From assembly GCA_963925035.1 (NCBI GenBank), contig CAWUSK010000016.1, forward strand, positions 1 to 64,000: a stretch of DNA of 64,000 nt, given 5' to 3'. The notes under the pieces were generated by a model, which saw nothing but the letters and a program-made list of their open reading frames with translations, ran no database searches and had not been told where the DNA came from. Below, one piece after another: positions 17,229-26,195 of the stretch. Both the position numbers and the translations under genes were made by a program. The stretch's first letter is position 1. Every line of letters starts with the position of its first letter. The stretch is from UBA4466 sp963925035 (GTDB lineage: Bacteria; Bacteroidota; Bacteroidia; Flavobacteriales_D; Crocinitomicaceae).

Positions 17229-18338
17229 ATGAATTACACAGAGATCAGATATCAGCAAGAACAGCCTAATGGATTCTTTGCTACACTCAACAAAAAAGTA
17301 AACGAACACTTTACAAAAAACAACCTTACACGTAAGTCAACTGCTTACGGTAAATTCAAAGCTGTATTGTTTCTTACAGTTTACATCGCGCTAGTTAGTG
17401 CACTATATATGGCCAACGGAAGTGTTGCTATTCTACTTTCAGCATTTGCTGTTTTAGGGTTTTGGCAAATTTGTTGCGCACTTATTCTAGGGCATGAAGG
17501 TGTGCATGAATCGTTTTCAAATAGTAAAACAACCAATAAAGTCATGTCGTATGCATTTGATTTAATTGGCAGTTCAGGATATTTGTGGGGTTTACGTCAC
17601 ATTAACTCTCACCACCCTTATCCTATGGTTCCAGGACAAGATGTTGATATTCACCAAACTGGAATGCTGACTTTCGCACCAATGGAAGAGCCTAAGAAAT
17701 TCTTCAAATACCAACACATTTATTCTCCGTTTTTATACTTGTTTTATACCGTTCAAATTGTGACTAAGCGTGATTTTAAAGATTTTTTCTCAAGTCAAAT
17801 TGGGCATAAAATAGTAAAACATAAGAGAAGTAAATTCATTGAATTATTCATTGCAAAAGCAATCTATTTCACTTACGCATTGGTATTGCCTTTGTTGTTT
17901 TCTGGTGTTTATTGGGGATGGGTTCTTCTTGGATTCTTAATCATGCACATGGTAGAAAGTATTACAGCTGCTGTTTCTTTGTTTCCTGCGCACATCCACG
18001 AACATTCAGTTTTTCCTCGTCCAGATGAAAATGGAATGATGAAAGACACTTGGGCTGAGCACCAATTGCGCGTTACAACTGACTTTGGAACAAAATGGAA
18101 AATTGTTGGTTTCTTCTTTGGAGGAATTAACTATCACGCGGTTCACCATTTATATCCAGCAATGAGTCACGTGCACTTTCACGCTGTTCAAAAAATGTTA
18201 ATTGAAACGTGTAAAGAATTTAATATTGAACATAATGTTGAGCCGTATTTATACAAAGCGATTATCTCTCACTTGAAGTTGTTAAAAAAACATGGTATTT
18301 CGATCAATAATATTCACCATTTATCTGAGGTGGTGTAA
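17229..18338 (+). CDS. Membrane fatty acid desaturase
   Basis: A di-iron membrane desaturase-family protein of 369 residues. The three histidine clusters are present: LGHEGVHESF (about residue 93), RHINSHHPYP (about 125) and NYHAVHHLYP (about 302), separated by paired membrane spans as in FA_desaturase proteins. It probably introduces a double bond into membrane acyl chains or a related lipid; regiospecificity cannot be told. It is monocistronic, with its own -7 element and a hairpin terminator at 18358-18386. Confidence 0.9.
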   Translation: MNYTEIRYQQEQPNGFFATLNKKVNEHFTKNNLTRKSTAYGKFKAVLFLTVYIALVSALYMANGSVAILLSAFAVLGFWQICCALILGHEGVHESFSNSKTTNKVMSYAFDLIGSSGYLWGLRHINSHHPYPMVPGQDVDIHQTGMLTFAPMEEPKKFFKYQHIYSPFLYLFYTVQIVTKRDFKDFFSSQIGHKIVKHKRSKFIELFIAKAIYFTYALVLPLLFSGVYWGWVLLGFLIMHMVESITAAVSLFPAHIHEHSVFPRPDENGMMKDTWAEHQLRVTTDFGTKWKIVGFFFGGINYHAVHHLYPAMSHVHFHAVQKMLIETCKEFNIEHNVEPYLYKAIISHLKLLKKHGISINNIHHLSEVV

Positions 18339-18357
18339 TATAATTTTGAAATGAATT

Positions 18358-18386
18358 AAAAGCTGTTGGATATTCTGGCAGCTTTT
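18358..18386 (+). terminator. Intrinsic terminator of the desaturase gene
   Basis: AAAAGCTG (18358-18365) pairs with CAGCTTTT (18379-18386) across a 13-base loop, followed by more T. Confidence 0.75.
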
Positions 18387-18467
18387 TTTATGGGAAATAT
18401 TTCGTTAAATTCGAATTGTAGTGCTTTTAAACACTAAGAACTGTGTTTTGAACTTTTAGACTAATTT

Positions 18468-20084
18468 ATGAAAAACGTCATCACCATTCTTGCAATTCTT
18501 TTCTCGAATATTACTTTTGCTCAAAGCGTAGATTACTGTAACCCAAATTCAGTAAGGTCTTGGTGGGATGTTCAGCACTACTCGCTTTCAATAGAAGTCA
18601 ATCCAAAGAATAGAACGATCAAGGGGAAATCTTCGATTTGCGCAATTGTTAAGGAAAAAGCGATTGATACCTTGCAAATAGATTTAGACAGTCGTCTGAA
18701 GATTAAATCCATCTATTACAAGGGTAAAAAATTGGCGTACATCAAAGGAGAAAGATCGCACAAAATCATTGGTCATTTTTCTCAGTTAAAAATTGACGAA
18801 CATTTCGATTTAGAAATTATTTATAGCGGCAAACCACAAATTGCTTTTAATGCTCCATGGGACGGCGGACTTGTATTTAAAAAAGATAAGAATGGGAATC
18901 CATGGATAGCAGTTGCTTGTCAAGGTGACGGAGCAAGTGTTTGGTGGCCATGTAAAGACGATCCTAGCGATGAACCTGATAACGGTGTCGATTTATTCTA
19001 TACAACAACCAATAACCTTGTTGCCGTTGGAAATGGACAATTAATTGAAAAGAAAATCGCCAAAAAGAAAACAGAATGGCATTGGAGGGTTAGAAATCCA
19101 ATCAACCTATACGATATTACATTTTACGTTGGAGACTACATGCACTGGAGCGATTCTCTGCAAGGAGAAGAAGGTAATTTATTATTAGATTACTGGGTGT
19201 TACGCGACAATTTAGCTAAATCAAAAAAGCAATTTGAAGTTGTAAAACCAATGATCAACTGCTTTGAAAACTGGTTCGGTCCCTACCCTTTCTACGAAGA
19301 CGGATACAAGCTTGTAGACGCTCCTTATTTGGGAATGGAACATCAAAGTGCCATCGCGTACGGAAACGAATACAAAATGGGCTATTTGGGTATGGACAGA
19401 AGCATGTCTGGCGTTGGACTTTTGTTCGATTATATCATCGTTCACGAATCAGGACACGAATGGTTTGGAAATAACATTTCCATTAAAGACGTCGCTTATT
19501 CATGGATTCATGAAGGTTTTACCACCTATTCTGAAAGTTTGTTTGCTGAATGTCAATTTGGAAAAGAAAAAGGATACAACTACCAACACGGTGAATGGAA
19601 CAACATTAGTAACGATAGACCAATGGAAGGAATGCCCGGAAATTGTGACGGAGGAAGCGGCGACCATTATGACAAAGGAGCAGCGATGATACACATGATT
19701 CGAACAATCATGAACGACGATGAGAAATTTAAAATGATGCTGCGCGAAATGAATAGCACCTTTGCAAAAGAAACAGTTACTGGACAGCAAATTGAAACAT
19801 ATATCAACGAATTTTCAAACAAGGATTTCTCTGCATTTTTTAACCAGTTCTTACGTACAAATCAAATTCCTATTCTGGAGTTTATTCCAAACGATGAGAA
19901 CATTATTCAGTACAAATGGAGCAATTGTCTTTCCGGCTTCGACATGCCTATTCTAATTTATTTACAAGAAATAGAAATCTGGCTGTACCCTTCCACAGAA
20001 TGGCAAACCTTTGAAACTGTATTGGATTTAAAAACTGAGATTTCAGTTAGTCCTGATTTCTACATTGACCAAGTCAAACATTAA
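18468..20084 (+). CDS. Exported M1-family metallopeptidase
   Basis: Signal peptide (cleavage near TFA|QSV), then an aminopeptidase N-like beta domain and a gluzincin catalytic domain. The active site is visible as GMEHQSAIAYGN (exopeptidase GxMEN-like motif, here GMEHQ) and HESGHEWFGNNI (HExxH, about residue 326), with the third zinc ligand Glu in the following IHEGFTTYSE. At 538 residues it lacks the large C-terminal helical domain of full-length aminopeptidase N, as do many Bacteroidota M1 enzymes. Expected in the periplasm or cell surface, trimming peptides. Monocistronic. Confidence 0.9.
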   Translation: MKNVITILAILFSNITFAQSVDYCNPNSVRSWWDVQHYSLSIEVNPKNRTIKGKSSICAIVKEKAIDTLQIDLDSRLKIKSIYYKGKKLAYIKGERSHKIIGHFSQLKIDEHFDLEIIYSGKPQIAFNAPWDGGLVFKKDKNGNPWIAVACQGDGASVWWPCKDDPSDEPDNGVDLFYTTTNNLVAVGNGQLIEKKIAKKKTEWHWRVRNPINLYDITFYVGDYMHWSDSLQGEEGNLLLDYWVLRDNLAKSKKQFEVVKPMINCFENWFGPYPFYEDGYKLVDAPYLGMEHQSAIAYGNEYKMGYLGMDRSMSGVGLLFDYIIVHESGHEWFGNNISIKDVAYSWIHEGFTTYSESLFAECQFGKEKGYNYQHGEWNNISNDRPMEGMPGNCDGGSGDHYDKGAAMIHMIRTIMNDDEKFKMMLREMNSTFAKETVTGQQIETYINEFSNKDFSAFFNQFLRTNQIPILEFIPNDENIIQYKWSNCLSGFDMPILIYLQEIEIWLYPSTEWQTFETVLDLKTEISVSPDFYIDQVKH

Positions 20085-20123
20085 TTTAGAACAATTCTAG
20101 TTTTCTCTTCACCCTGAATTGAT

Positions 20124-20131
20124 TATCTTTG
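20124..20131 (+). promoter_or_regulatory. -7 promoter element before trhO
   Basis: TATCTTTG, a TAnnTTTG match 31 bases upstream of the trhO ATG. Confidence 0.5.
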
Positions 20132-20162
20132 TGCCACATCGAATTTAATTACAAGATATAGC

Positions 20163-21194
20163 ATGCAACTGTATAATAAATTAAGTGCGAAAGAAAGAGC
20201 TGATATGATAGACGAAGCTGGAGAAAACCGTTTGACTATCTCTTTCTATCAATACCATAAAATTGGTAATCCGCACGTTTTCAGAGATCATTTATTCTTA
20301 GATTGGAATGCGCTTGACGTATTAGGTCGTGTTTATGTTTCCTACGAAGGAATTAATGCCCAACTGTCCGTTCCAGCGCCAGAATTTGAAGCATTCAAAG
20401 CGCATTTGGACAGCATTTCCTTTTTACAAGGAATTCGTTTGAACATTGCCATTGAGCAATACGATAAATCTTTTTTGAAGTTGAAAATCAAAGTACGAGA
20501 TAAAATTGTAGCTGACGGATTGGAAGACGATACTTTTGACGTGACGAATATTGGAATTCATTTGAAGGCAAAAGAATTCAACGACATTATTGGAGACGAG
20601 AATACTGTTTTGGTAGATATGCGGAATCACTACGAAAGTGAAATCGGACATTTTGATGGTGCAATTACACCAGATGTCGATACATTCCGTGACTCTTTGC
20701 CAATTATTGAGGACGATTTAAAGAATTTTAAAGAAGATAAAAACTTGGTGATGTATTGCACTGGAGGAATCCGTTGCGAGAAAGCCAGCGCCTATTTCAA
20801 GCACAAAGGATTTAAAAAAGTCTATCAATTGGAAGGAGGTATTATCGAATACACGCGCCAAGTGAATGCTGAAAATCTGGAAAATAAATTCAAAGGAAAA
20901 AACTTTGTTTTCGATGAGCGTAGAAGCGAAAGAATTTCTGATGATGTTATTGCCCTTTGTCACCAATGTGGTGAAGCAAATGATGCGCACACGAACTGTG
21001 CAAACGCTGCCTGTCACCTACTCTTTATTCAATGTCCCACTTGCGCTGCAAAAATGGACAGCTGTTGCTCTGCAGAATGCCAAGAGATTAATGCATTACC
21101 TGAAGAGGTGCAAAAAGAAATGCGTAGAGGAAAGGAAGTGAGTAATAAGATATTCAAGAAAGGTAGATCTGAAGGATTGAAGTTTAAGAGCTAG
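20163..21194 (+). CDS. trhO: tRNA uridine-34 hydroxylase, rhodanese-type
   Basis: TrhO/YceA family, which makes 5-hydroxyuridine at the wobble position of tRNA. The N-terminal acylphosphatase-like domain (residues 25-125; YVSYEGINAQLSV) is followed by a rhodanese domain with active Cys in MYCTGGIRCEKAS (about residue 199) and VYQLEGGIIEY. A C-terminal cysteine-rich zinc-binding tail follows (CHQCG, CANAACHLLFIQCPTC, SCCSAEC). Length 343 and domain order match the family. Confidence 0.93.
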   Translation: MQLYNKLSAKERADMIDEAGENRLTISFYQYHKIGNPHVFRDHLFLDWNALDVLGRVYVSYEGINAQLSVPAPEFEAFKAHLDSISFLQGIRLNIAIEQYDKSFLKLKIKVRDKIVADGLEDDTFDVTNIGIHLKAKEFNDIIGDENTVLVDMRNHYESEIGHFDGAITPDVDTFRDSLPIIEDDLKNFKEDKNLVMYCTGGIRCEKASAYFKHKGFKKVYQLEGGIIEYTRQVNAENLENKFKGKNFVFDERRSERISDDVIALCHQCGEANDAHTNCANAACHLLFIQCPTCAAKMDSCCSAECQEINALPEEVQKEMRRGKEVSNKIFKKGRSEGLKFKS

Positions 21195-21259
21195 AGAAAT
21201 TGTTAGATTAGCTCAATGCTTACAAAAAACGTTAACGACATTCAGTCTAAATAAGTCAA

Positions 21260-21448
21260 ATGGAAAATATTTTGATAATAGCTATATTACTTTTTGTAAT
21301 AATCATTTTTCTTTTTTGGAAACTTACAAAAGGTAAATTCATTAAAGAATCTCTGCTCGTTTATTGGCAATTTGCAATATATGCGAGCACAGGAATAACA
21401 ATTCTGATGCTATTATTATTAAAATGGATTAACATTATTACTTTTTAG
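21260..21448 (+). CDS. Small hypothetical membrane protein
   Basis: A 62-residue ORF with two predicted membrane helices (residues 3-19 and 37-58) separated by a short basic loop (KLTKGKFIKES). No family recognised. It sits at the edge of a zone of decayed genes, so it may be a fragment of a larger gene. Confidence 0.4.
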   Translation: MENILIIAILLFVIIIFLFWKLTKGKFIKESLLVYWQFAIYASTGITILMLLLLKWINIITF

Positions 21449-21512
21449 GATACCACAAAAATGGCTGCAACAGTTGTTGTAAGATCTATAAAAATTCTAA
21501 TTTCACATTTTA

Positions 21513-21834
21513 AAAATCACATTTATATTTCTGGCTATGATGCTTATAGCTACCTCTTGCGGTCAAAAGCCAATACAATAAAACCAGTCATAATTTCTAC
21601 TGTGCAACCTGGCGAATTTAATTTAAAGGATACTGCTTATTTCGCGATTGTAAAAGATTATATCAAAAAAACAGCAAGGAACTTACAGTTAATGCATCAG
21701 GAGCTTTAGATAAGGAAATTATAATCAATTATTATCTGTTCATCGATAACATGAAGGTTACCCTTGATCACTCAGATAGAATATACATGAGTTTGAGTGA
21801 AACAGATTATGGCAATATTCTCAATGAAAAATAA
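21513..21834 (+). pseudogene. Frameshifted small lipoprotein gene
   Basis: A lipoprotein signal without its start codon is readable from 21513 (KITFIFLAMMLIATS|CGQK; Cys codon at 21558). The frame then hits TAA at 21579. Sequence resumes in the next frame as KPVIISTVQPGEFNLKDTAY and shifts again at a run of seven A (21665-21671) into KELTVNASGALDKEIIINYY, ending at TAA 21832. Each break is repaired by adding one A. Start loss plus two single-base indels mean the gene is inactive, unless these are assembly errors in A-runs. Function unknown. Confidence 0.6.
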
Positions 21835-21842
21835 GAGCTGAA

Positions 21843-22125
21843 ATGATTTACGGAGTAACAGACAAAAACACAGAATTGACAGAGGTAAAGGAGGTAAAAG
21901 TACTCTTAATCTATCAAAAATTAATTGTGCTAGCTTTAAGAAAATGATGGTAGTTGGAGTGAAAGTCAATCCCAGGCTTCGATTGGTTCGGATGTTTATA
22001 AAATTGCTTGGTTTGGCGGAACTCTTGCTGGTTTTCACTTCTTAAATCTTCCTAAGAAAGTAAAAAATATAGAAACAAGGGATATAATGATAAACATATT
22101 CAGAAAAGTTGATTTAGAAAAATAA
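21843..22125 (+). pseudogene. Frameshifted hypothetical gene
   Basis: An ATG at 21843 opens a frame (MIYGVTDKNTELTEVKEVKV...) that ends at TGA 21945. From about 21940 another frame continues with a coherent sequence (NDGSWSESQSQASIGSDVYK, then IAWFGGTLAGFHFLNLPKK) up to TAA 22123. A single indel near 21940 would join them into one protein of about 90 residues. It lies 8 bases after the broken lipoprotein gene, so the two look like a decayed pair. Confidence 0.5.
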
Positions 22126-22193
22126 TAAAATAAAATTCAATAATACTCTTTTCCCTATGGTAGATACTTTAAATAAATTGTGCTGACATAATC

Positions 22194-22319
22194 ACAATAC
22201 TTAATGAAGCTGGCTAATAAGAGCTAGAAGGTTATAACCTAATAGTGTTTTCAATGAAGGATGGAGGCTAACGAATTACTCCCAATATCCTGATTAATAA
22301 GATTGTATAAGCTAAAAAA
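22194..22319 (+). other. Further degenerate coding remnant
   Basis: One frame shows short protein-like stretches broken by TAA codons (ITILNEAG, then ELEGYNLIVFSMKDGG, then RITPNILINKIV). No intact gene is present. Best read as the tail end of the same decay zone. Confidence 0.3.
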
Positions 22320-22403
22320 CCATTGTTTTTTCAGTTTTTTATGCGAAAATTGAATATAATGAATTCAAATCCCTACATTTACGGCTTACATATAAATATT
22401 ACA

Positions 22404-22595
22404 ATGAGCAGCGGAACAGTAAAATTTTTTAATAATTCAAAAGGATTTGGATTCATTACACCAGACGAAGGAGATAAAGATGTATTTGTACATGCAAATG
22501 GATTGATCGACGAAATTGACGAAGGAGACAAGGTAGAATTCGATATAGAAGAAAGCCCAAAAGGCTTAAGTGCTATTAATGTGAAGAGATCATAA
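22404..22595 (+). CDS. Cold-shock domain protein
   Basis: A 63-residue CspA-type single-strand RNA/DNA-binding protein. RNP1 (KGFGFI) and RNP2 (VFVHANG) are present, with the opening MSSGTVKFFN. The frame remains open 27 codons further upstream, but that part has no homology and the family always begins at this Met, so I start at 22404. It ends just before a strong hairpin terminator. It could be cold-induced through its long leader; no specific thermosensor fold is visible to me. Confidence 0.93.
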   Translation: MSSGTVKFFNNSKGFGFITPDEGDKDVFVHANGLIDEIDEGDKVEFDIEESPKGLSAINVKRS

Positions 22596-22615
22596 TCACT
22601 TTCTCATTTAATTTT

Positions 22616-22643
22616 AAAAGCGCATCAACTATGATGCGCTTTT
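22616..22643 (+). terminator. Intrinsic terminator of the cold-shock gene
   Basis: A 12-bp perfect stem (22616-22627 with 22632-22643) on a 4-base loop, continuing into a T tract to 22648. Confidence 0.9.
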
Positions 22644-22671
22644 TTTTTGACATTAATATCCCAATTAATTT

Positions 22672-23115
22672 ATGCATGTTAACATGAAAACTTTGAAACC
22701 GGACAACAATAAAATTGAAGCTATTGAATTTGATTATTTATTCAAGAATCCATCGCAATTACCTAACGCGGGTAACGGACTATTTACTGCAGTAGATATT
22801 TATATTGATGAAACTATTGCTGTTTTTAAAGGAGAAGCGTTATCTGCTGAAGAAGCAAAGAAACGAGCCCAAGAAGGAAATGATCGGTACTTTATTAATC
22901 AACTCGACAATACAATAATGGATTCGATGCACACGGCTTGCTTTGCAAAATATGCCAATGATGTAAATGGTTCCCCAAATACTACCTTTAAAAACAATGC
23001 AGAGATTGTGCTAGATGAAAATGACAAGATTTGTATAAAAGCTACACGGGAAATAAAGGCGAACGAAGAAGTGTTTTGTAGTTACGGTAAAAAGTACTGG
23101 GAAAAACACAGTTGA
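22672..23115 (+). CDS. SET-domain protein
   Basis: A 147-residue stand-alone SET domain. Visible features are GNGLFTAVDI (SAM-binding N-flank), a central YFINQLDN, CFAKYANDVNGSPNTTFKNN (the RFxNHS/CxPN equivalent, here KYANDVNGSPNT) and the closing IKANEEVFCSYGKKYW (E-E-x-F-x-x-Y-G-x-x-Y), which contains the catalytic Tyr. SET proteins methylate lysine; bacterial substrates are largely unknown. ATG at 22672 or 22684 could start it. It is the first of three close genes with a GNAT and a hydrolase. Confidence 0.82.
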   Translation: MHVNMKTLKPDNNKIEAIEFDYLFKNPSQLPNAGNGLFTAVDIYIDETIAVFKGEALSAEEAKKRAQEGNDRYFINQLDNTIMDSMHTACFAKYANDVNGSPNTTFKNNAEIVLDENDKICIKATREIKANEEVFCSYGKKYWEKHS

Positions 23116-23127
23116 AAGAAATCTCCA

Positions 23128-23646
23128 ATGAAAACAGCTAAGATATTTGATACAGAACGCCTTGTTGTTAGACCTTTGAACGTGAATGATCGTGAGGACT
23201 TTTTCGACATGATGGGTAATCCGAAAGTAATGAATCCTATTCCAAGAGAAGCAATGGACAGAGAAACTAGCGATCAACATTTTGAAAAACATTTGAACTC
23301 GAATACTAATTCAGAAACAAAAGTCTGGGCAATTGCATCCAAAGACGACGCCACTTTTATTGGTATCGCGGCATTTTTGAAGAACAATGAAAAGGAAGAC
23401 GAAATTGGTTATAGGATTAGAGAAAAATTCTGGGGAATTGGATACGGAACGGAAATCGTTAAAGGGTTAATTGATTATGGATTTAATGTCCTAAACGTTG
23501 AATTGATTACAGCTGATGTCTACGTTGAAAATGTGAAATCTATAAAGATATTAGATAAATTTTTTGAACGGTATTTTGAAATCTATAATTCAGAAGATAA
23601 CTGCACTGACCTAAGGTATAAGCTAAACATAACTAATTATTTATAG
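23128..23646 (+). CDS. GNAT acetyltransferase, RimJ/RimL type
   Basis: A 172-residue GNAT protein beginning with the typical TERLVVRPLNVNDREDFFDMM. It contains the acetyl-CoA-binding segment EIGYRIREKFWGIGYGTEIVKGLIDYGF (Q/RxxGxG/A equivalent) and the late VYVENVKSIKILDK. The substrate (ribosomal or other protein N-terminus, or a small molecule) is unknown. It starts 12 bases after the SET gene stop, which would place two protein-modifying enzymes in one transcript. Confidence 0.85.
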   Translation: MKTAKIFDTERLVVRPLNVNDREDFFDMMGNPKVMNPIPREAMDRETSDQHFEKHLNSNTNSETKVWAIASKDDATFIGIAAFLKNNEKEDEIGYRIREKFWGIGYGTEIVKGLIDYGFNVLNVELITADVYVENVKSIKILDKFFERYFEIYNSEDNCTDLRYKLNITNYL

Positions 23647-23661
23647 CTAAATCAATTGGAA

Positions 23662-24429
23662 ATGAATAAGCTACTCTATATCGCCGTCATTTTAATTGCA
23701 CTACTAAGCAGTTGTTCTACTGTTAGAAATGCTACTGATTATAGCGGGAAATTGGCTGTTCGTTTGGATACATTCAGACTTTACGATGAATCACGTCAAA
23801 GAGAAATCCCAATTGCAACGTACCGGTCTAGAGGCAGTCTGCAAAATGAAGAAATTGTAGTTTTTAGTCATGGTTACGGAGCGAATTACCAGAAAAACTA
23901 TTTAGTTTACTCCTATATTACAAGTTATTTGGCATCAAAAGGATATTTTGTTGTGAGCATTCAGCATGAACTTCCTAACGACAGTTTACTCCCATTTACT
24001 GGTATTCCGCAGGTTGTGAGGCTACCTTTTTGGGAGCGAGGAGTTGAAAATATCTACTATACGATAAATGAATTAAAAAAAACAAATCCAACCTTAGATT
24101 TTGAACACATAACATTAATTGGCCATTCAAACGGCGGTGATATGGCTGCGTTGTTTCACAAAAAACATCCGAATATTGTTGAGAAAATCATTACTTTGGA
24201 TCAACTTAGAGTTCCACTACCAAGAACAACTGAATTGAAAGTGTATTCATTGCGCTCAAGTGACAAACAAGCCGATGAAGGAGTTTTACCAACTGTAGAA
24301 GAACAGAAGCAGTTTGGAATTACTGTAATTAATCTTCTCAATATTGAACACAACGACATGAATGACTTTGGGGAAAACAAAAAAAAGCGTGTCATCCGCA
24401 GGTATGCACTAGAATTTATGGAGAATTAA
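23662..24429 (+). CDS. Alpha/beta hydrolase lipoprotein
   Basis: A lipoprotein signal peptide (LLSS|CSTV) precedes an alpha/beta hydrolase fold. The oxyanion-hole HGYG motif (VVFSHGYGANYQ), the nucleophile elbow GHSNGG (Ser about 160) and the late His in EHNDMNDF are visible. The layout is similar to platelet-activating-factor acetylhydrolase/PET-hydrolase-like lipases; substrate unknown. ATG at 23662 chosen over the TTG two codons upstream. Probably membrane-anchored and periplasm- or surface-facing. Confidence 0.83.
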   Translation: MNKLLYIAVILIALLSSCSTVRNATDYSGKLAVRLDTFRLYDESRQREIPIATYRSRGSLQNEEIVVFSHGYGANYQKNYLVYSYITSYLASKGYFVVSIQHELPNDSLLPFTGIPQVVRLPFWERGVENIYYTINELKKTNPTLDFEHITLIGHSNGGDMAALFHKKHPNIVEKIITLDQLRVPLPRTTELKVYSLRSSDKQADEGVLPTVEEQKQFGITVINLLNIEHNDMNDFGENKKKRVIRRYALEFMEN

Positions 24430-24506
24430 ATTTGAATATGCTCAACTGTTCTCATCATTACTTCTGGCAACGTCTAACTAACGCGAAATTGAATAATTAC
24501 AAACTC

Positions 24507-25550
24507 TTACTTTCGGTCAAGTAATTTGTATTCATCCCCGAAAAAGCGGTCTAACATTACCTTATCTTGTTTTCTGTGAGCGTAATACGGCTCAGATGTT
24601 TTTAACAGTACTTTTTTGACAGGAACATTTACTAATTTTGTGAAAAATCGCTGAATCCCAGGCACCGAAGCTTCCAAACGTCCAAAGTAAGAATCTAAAT
24701 TATCAGTACGGAACTTCAATATATCTTCTAAAATATCTCCGTCTGAATAGTTTCCGCAGTGAAAATTAATTTCTGCGAAAGTATAAGCAGGAAAATTCAC
24801 CCTCCCCATTCCATAAGCTATAAATGCTCTTTCTATAAAGTCTTTATAAATAATTCGACAGTCTTCACCCCCACCAAGATTGAATGTTTTGTGTTTCAAT
24901 TGTTCTTCTTTACCAATGGAATTGACAAATGCCCTAGCAGTGTCTTCAATCGTGCAAATTTCCATTATTGTTTGAAGTGGCATATGAAACATCAGTTTTG
25001 AAACTTTATGGTTTCCTATTCCCATAATTGCAGAAAGGCGGTAAATAGACCAATTCAATTTACTTTCTCTAATTATTTTTTCAGCCGCAATTTTAGTCAC
25101 TGCGTATTCGTCACCAGCACTTGGAGTTAATGGGTCTGTGGTTCGAATATCAGGATTTTTATTTCTATCGCCATATGTTGCAACAGAAGAACTATAAAAA
25201 AGAAACGCATTCGGTGAGTGTTTTTCGAGCGCTTTAACAACATTTCGAGTTCCTTCAACATTCACTTTTTCTGTTAGCTCTAATTGTTCGTCAGCCAATG
25301 GAGGAATTATTGCAGCCAAATGAATAGCATAATCCTTGTTCATACAGGCTCTTTCAACATCCTTTAAGTTTGTAACGTCACCATAGATTACGTTAATTCC
25401 ATTGTGTTTTCGAAGAATTTTATTTGCTTTTCTAGACCGGCGAACAAGTACAGTAATGTTTGAAGGAGTGTATTGCTTTAACATTTGATCCAACAACTCT
25501 TTACCAACTGCCCCAGTAGCGCCAGTAATTAATACATTCTTATCTTTCAT
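24507..25550 (-). CDS. NAD-dependent epimerase/dehydratase (extended SDR)
   Basis: A 347-residue extended SDR: GATGAVGKELL at the N-terminus binds NAD(P), then HLAAIIPP, the catalytic Ser region FYSSSVATYGD and YAVTK (Tyr-x3-Lys) at about residue 150. The C-terminal substrate domain gives no clue to the sugar or other substrate. It begins 13 bases after the DUF2141 gene and is probably co-transcribed with it. Confidence 0.87.
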   Translation of the reverse strand: MKDKNVLITGATGAVGKELLDQMLKQYTPSNITVLVRRSRKANKILRKHNGINVIYGDVTNLKDVERACMNKDYAIHLAAIIPPLADEQLELTEKVNVEGTRNVVKALEKHSPNAFLFYSSSVATYGDRNKNPDIRTTDPLTPSAGDEYAVTKIAAEKIIRESKLNWSIYRLSAIMGIGNHKVSKLMFHMPLQTIMEICTIEDTARAFVNSIGKEEQLKHKTFNLGGGEDCRIIYKDFIERAFIAYGMGRVNFPAYTFAEINFHCGNYSDGDILEDILKFRTDNLDSYFGRLEASVPGIQRFFTKLVNVPVKKVLLKTSEPYYAHRKQDKVMLDRFFGDEYKLLDRK

Positions 25551-25563
25551 AATTTAAATAGGA

Positions 25564-26043
25564 CTATAAATAACGTACAACGATTACTAAAGTTTTGTCT
25601 TCTTTTAGTGAAAATTTGAAGTCATTAAAATTTGGAGAGCTCCATTTTGTGTGATAATAATCTCCGAAGCCAAATCCTTCCTTGGGCATAATCCACCCAT
25701 AATCAATCTTTCCATTTTTATTTTCATCGTCAAACAATGCAATTCCATAGACTCCATCAGGAACATTTTTGTATACGTGTATAATTCTGCCGTTTGAAAC
25801 AGAACTTTTATAAACATAAGCCCTTCTTTTTTCGTCAGAACTTCGTGCTTCAAATTCTTCCTGATTTTTGTATAAATCTACTTGTAATCTCCCCTCTTTA
25901 TTACGAATATTCTTAATGATTACTGTCAGTGTATTCCCACTTTCATTTTTTAGTTCGTCATTTTTTTTCAAGACCTTGAAACTTGAGAAAACAAAAAACA
26001 AAAGAAAGAAAAAAAATAAACTAGTTCGGCAATTGAAATTCAT
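25564..26043 (-). CDS. DUF2141 domain exported protein (copy 2)
   Basis: Paralogue of the protein at 13743-14195, with the same landmarks in the same order: TVIIKNIRNKEGRLQVDLYKNQ, GVYGIALFDDENKNGKIDYGWIMP, EGFGFGDYY and WSSPNFNDFKFSL. It has an N-terminal signal or anchor rich in Phe. I chose the ATG at 26043 rather than an upstream TTG. Function unknown. Confidence 0.82.
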   Translation of the reverse strand: MNFNCRTSLFFFFLLFFVFSSFKVLKKNDELKNESGNTLTVIIKNIRNKEGRLQVDLYKNQEEFEARSSDEKRRAYVYKSSVSNGRIIHVYKNVPDGVYGIALFDDENKNGKIDYGWIMPKEGFGFGDYYHTKWSSPNFNDFKFSLKEDKTLVIVVRYL

Positions 26044-26195
26044 ACTTGAAAAATACAAAAACTAATTTAACTAAGGAATTAATAGAATCAGATTAACTTT
26101 CGAAACTCATTATTCACATGCCAAAAATCGAAAGACAATCACGAATAAAACTGTATAAATCTTAATGATCGAATTCTTAAACTACTAGTTTTTAA

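Noticed and set aside
21772..22038. Minus-strand 88-residue ORF
   Set aside because: It lies opposite the decayed plus-strand genes, and its composition is that of a shadow frame.
22323..22403. N-terminal extension of the cold-shock protein
   Set aside because: Open by chance; cold-shock proteins start at the MSSGTVKFF position and the extension lacks any recognisable feature.
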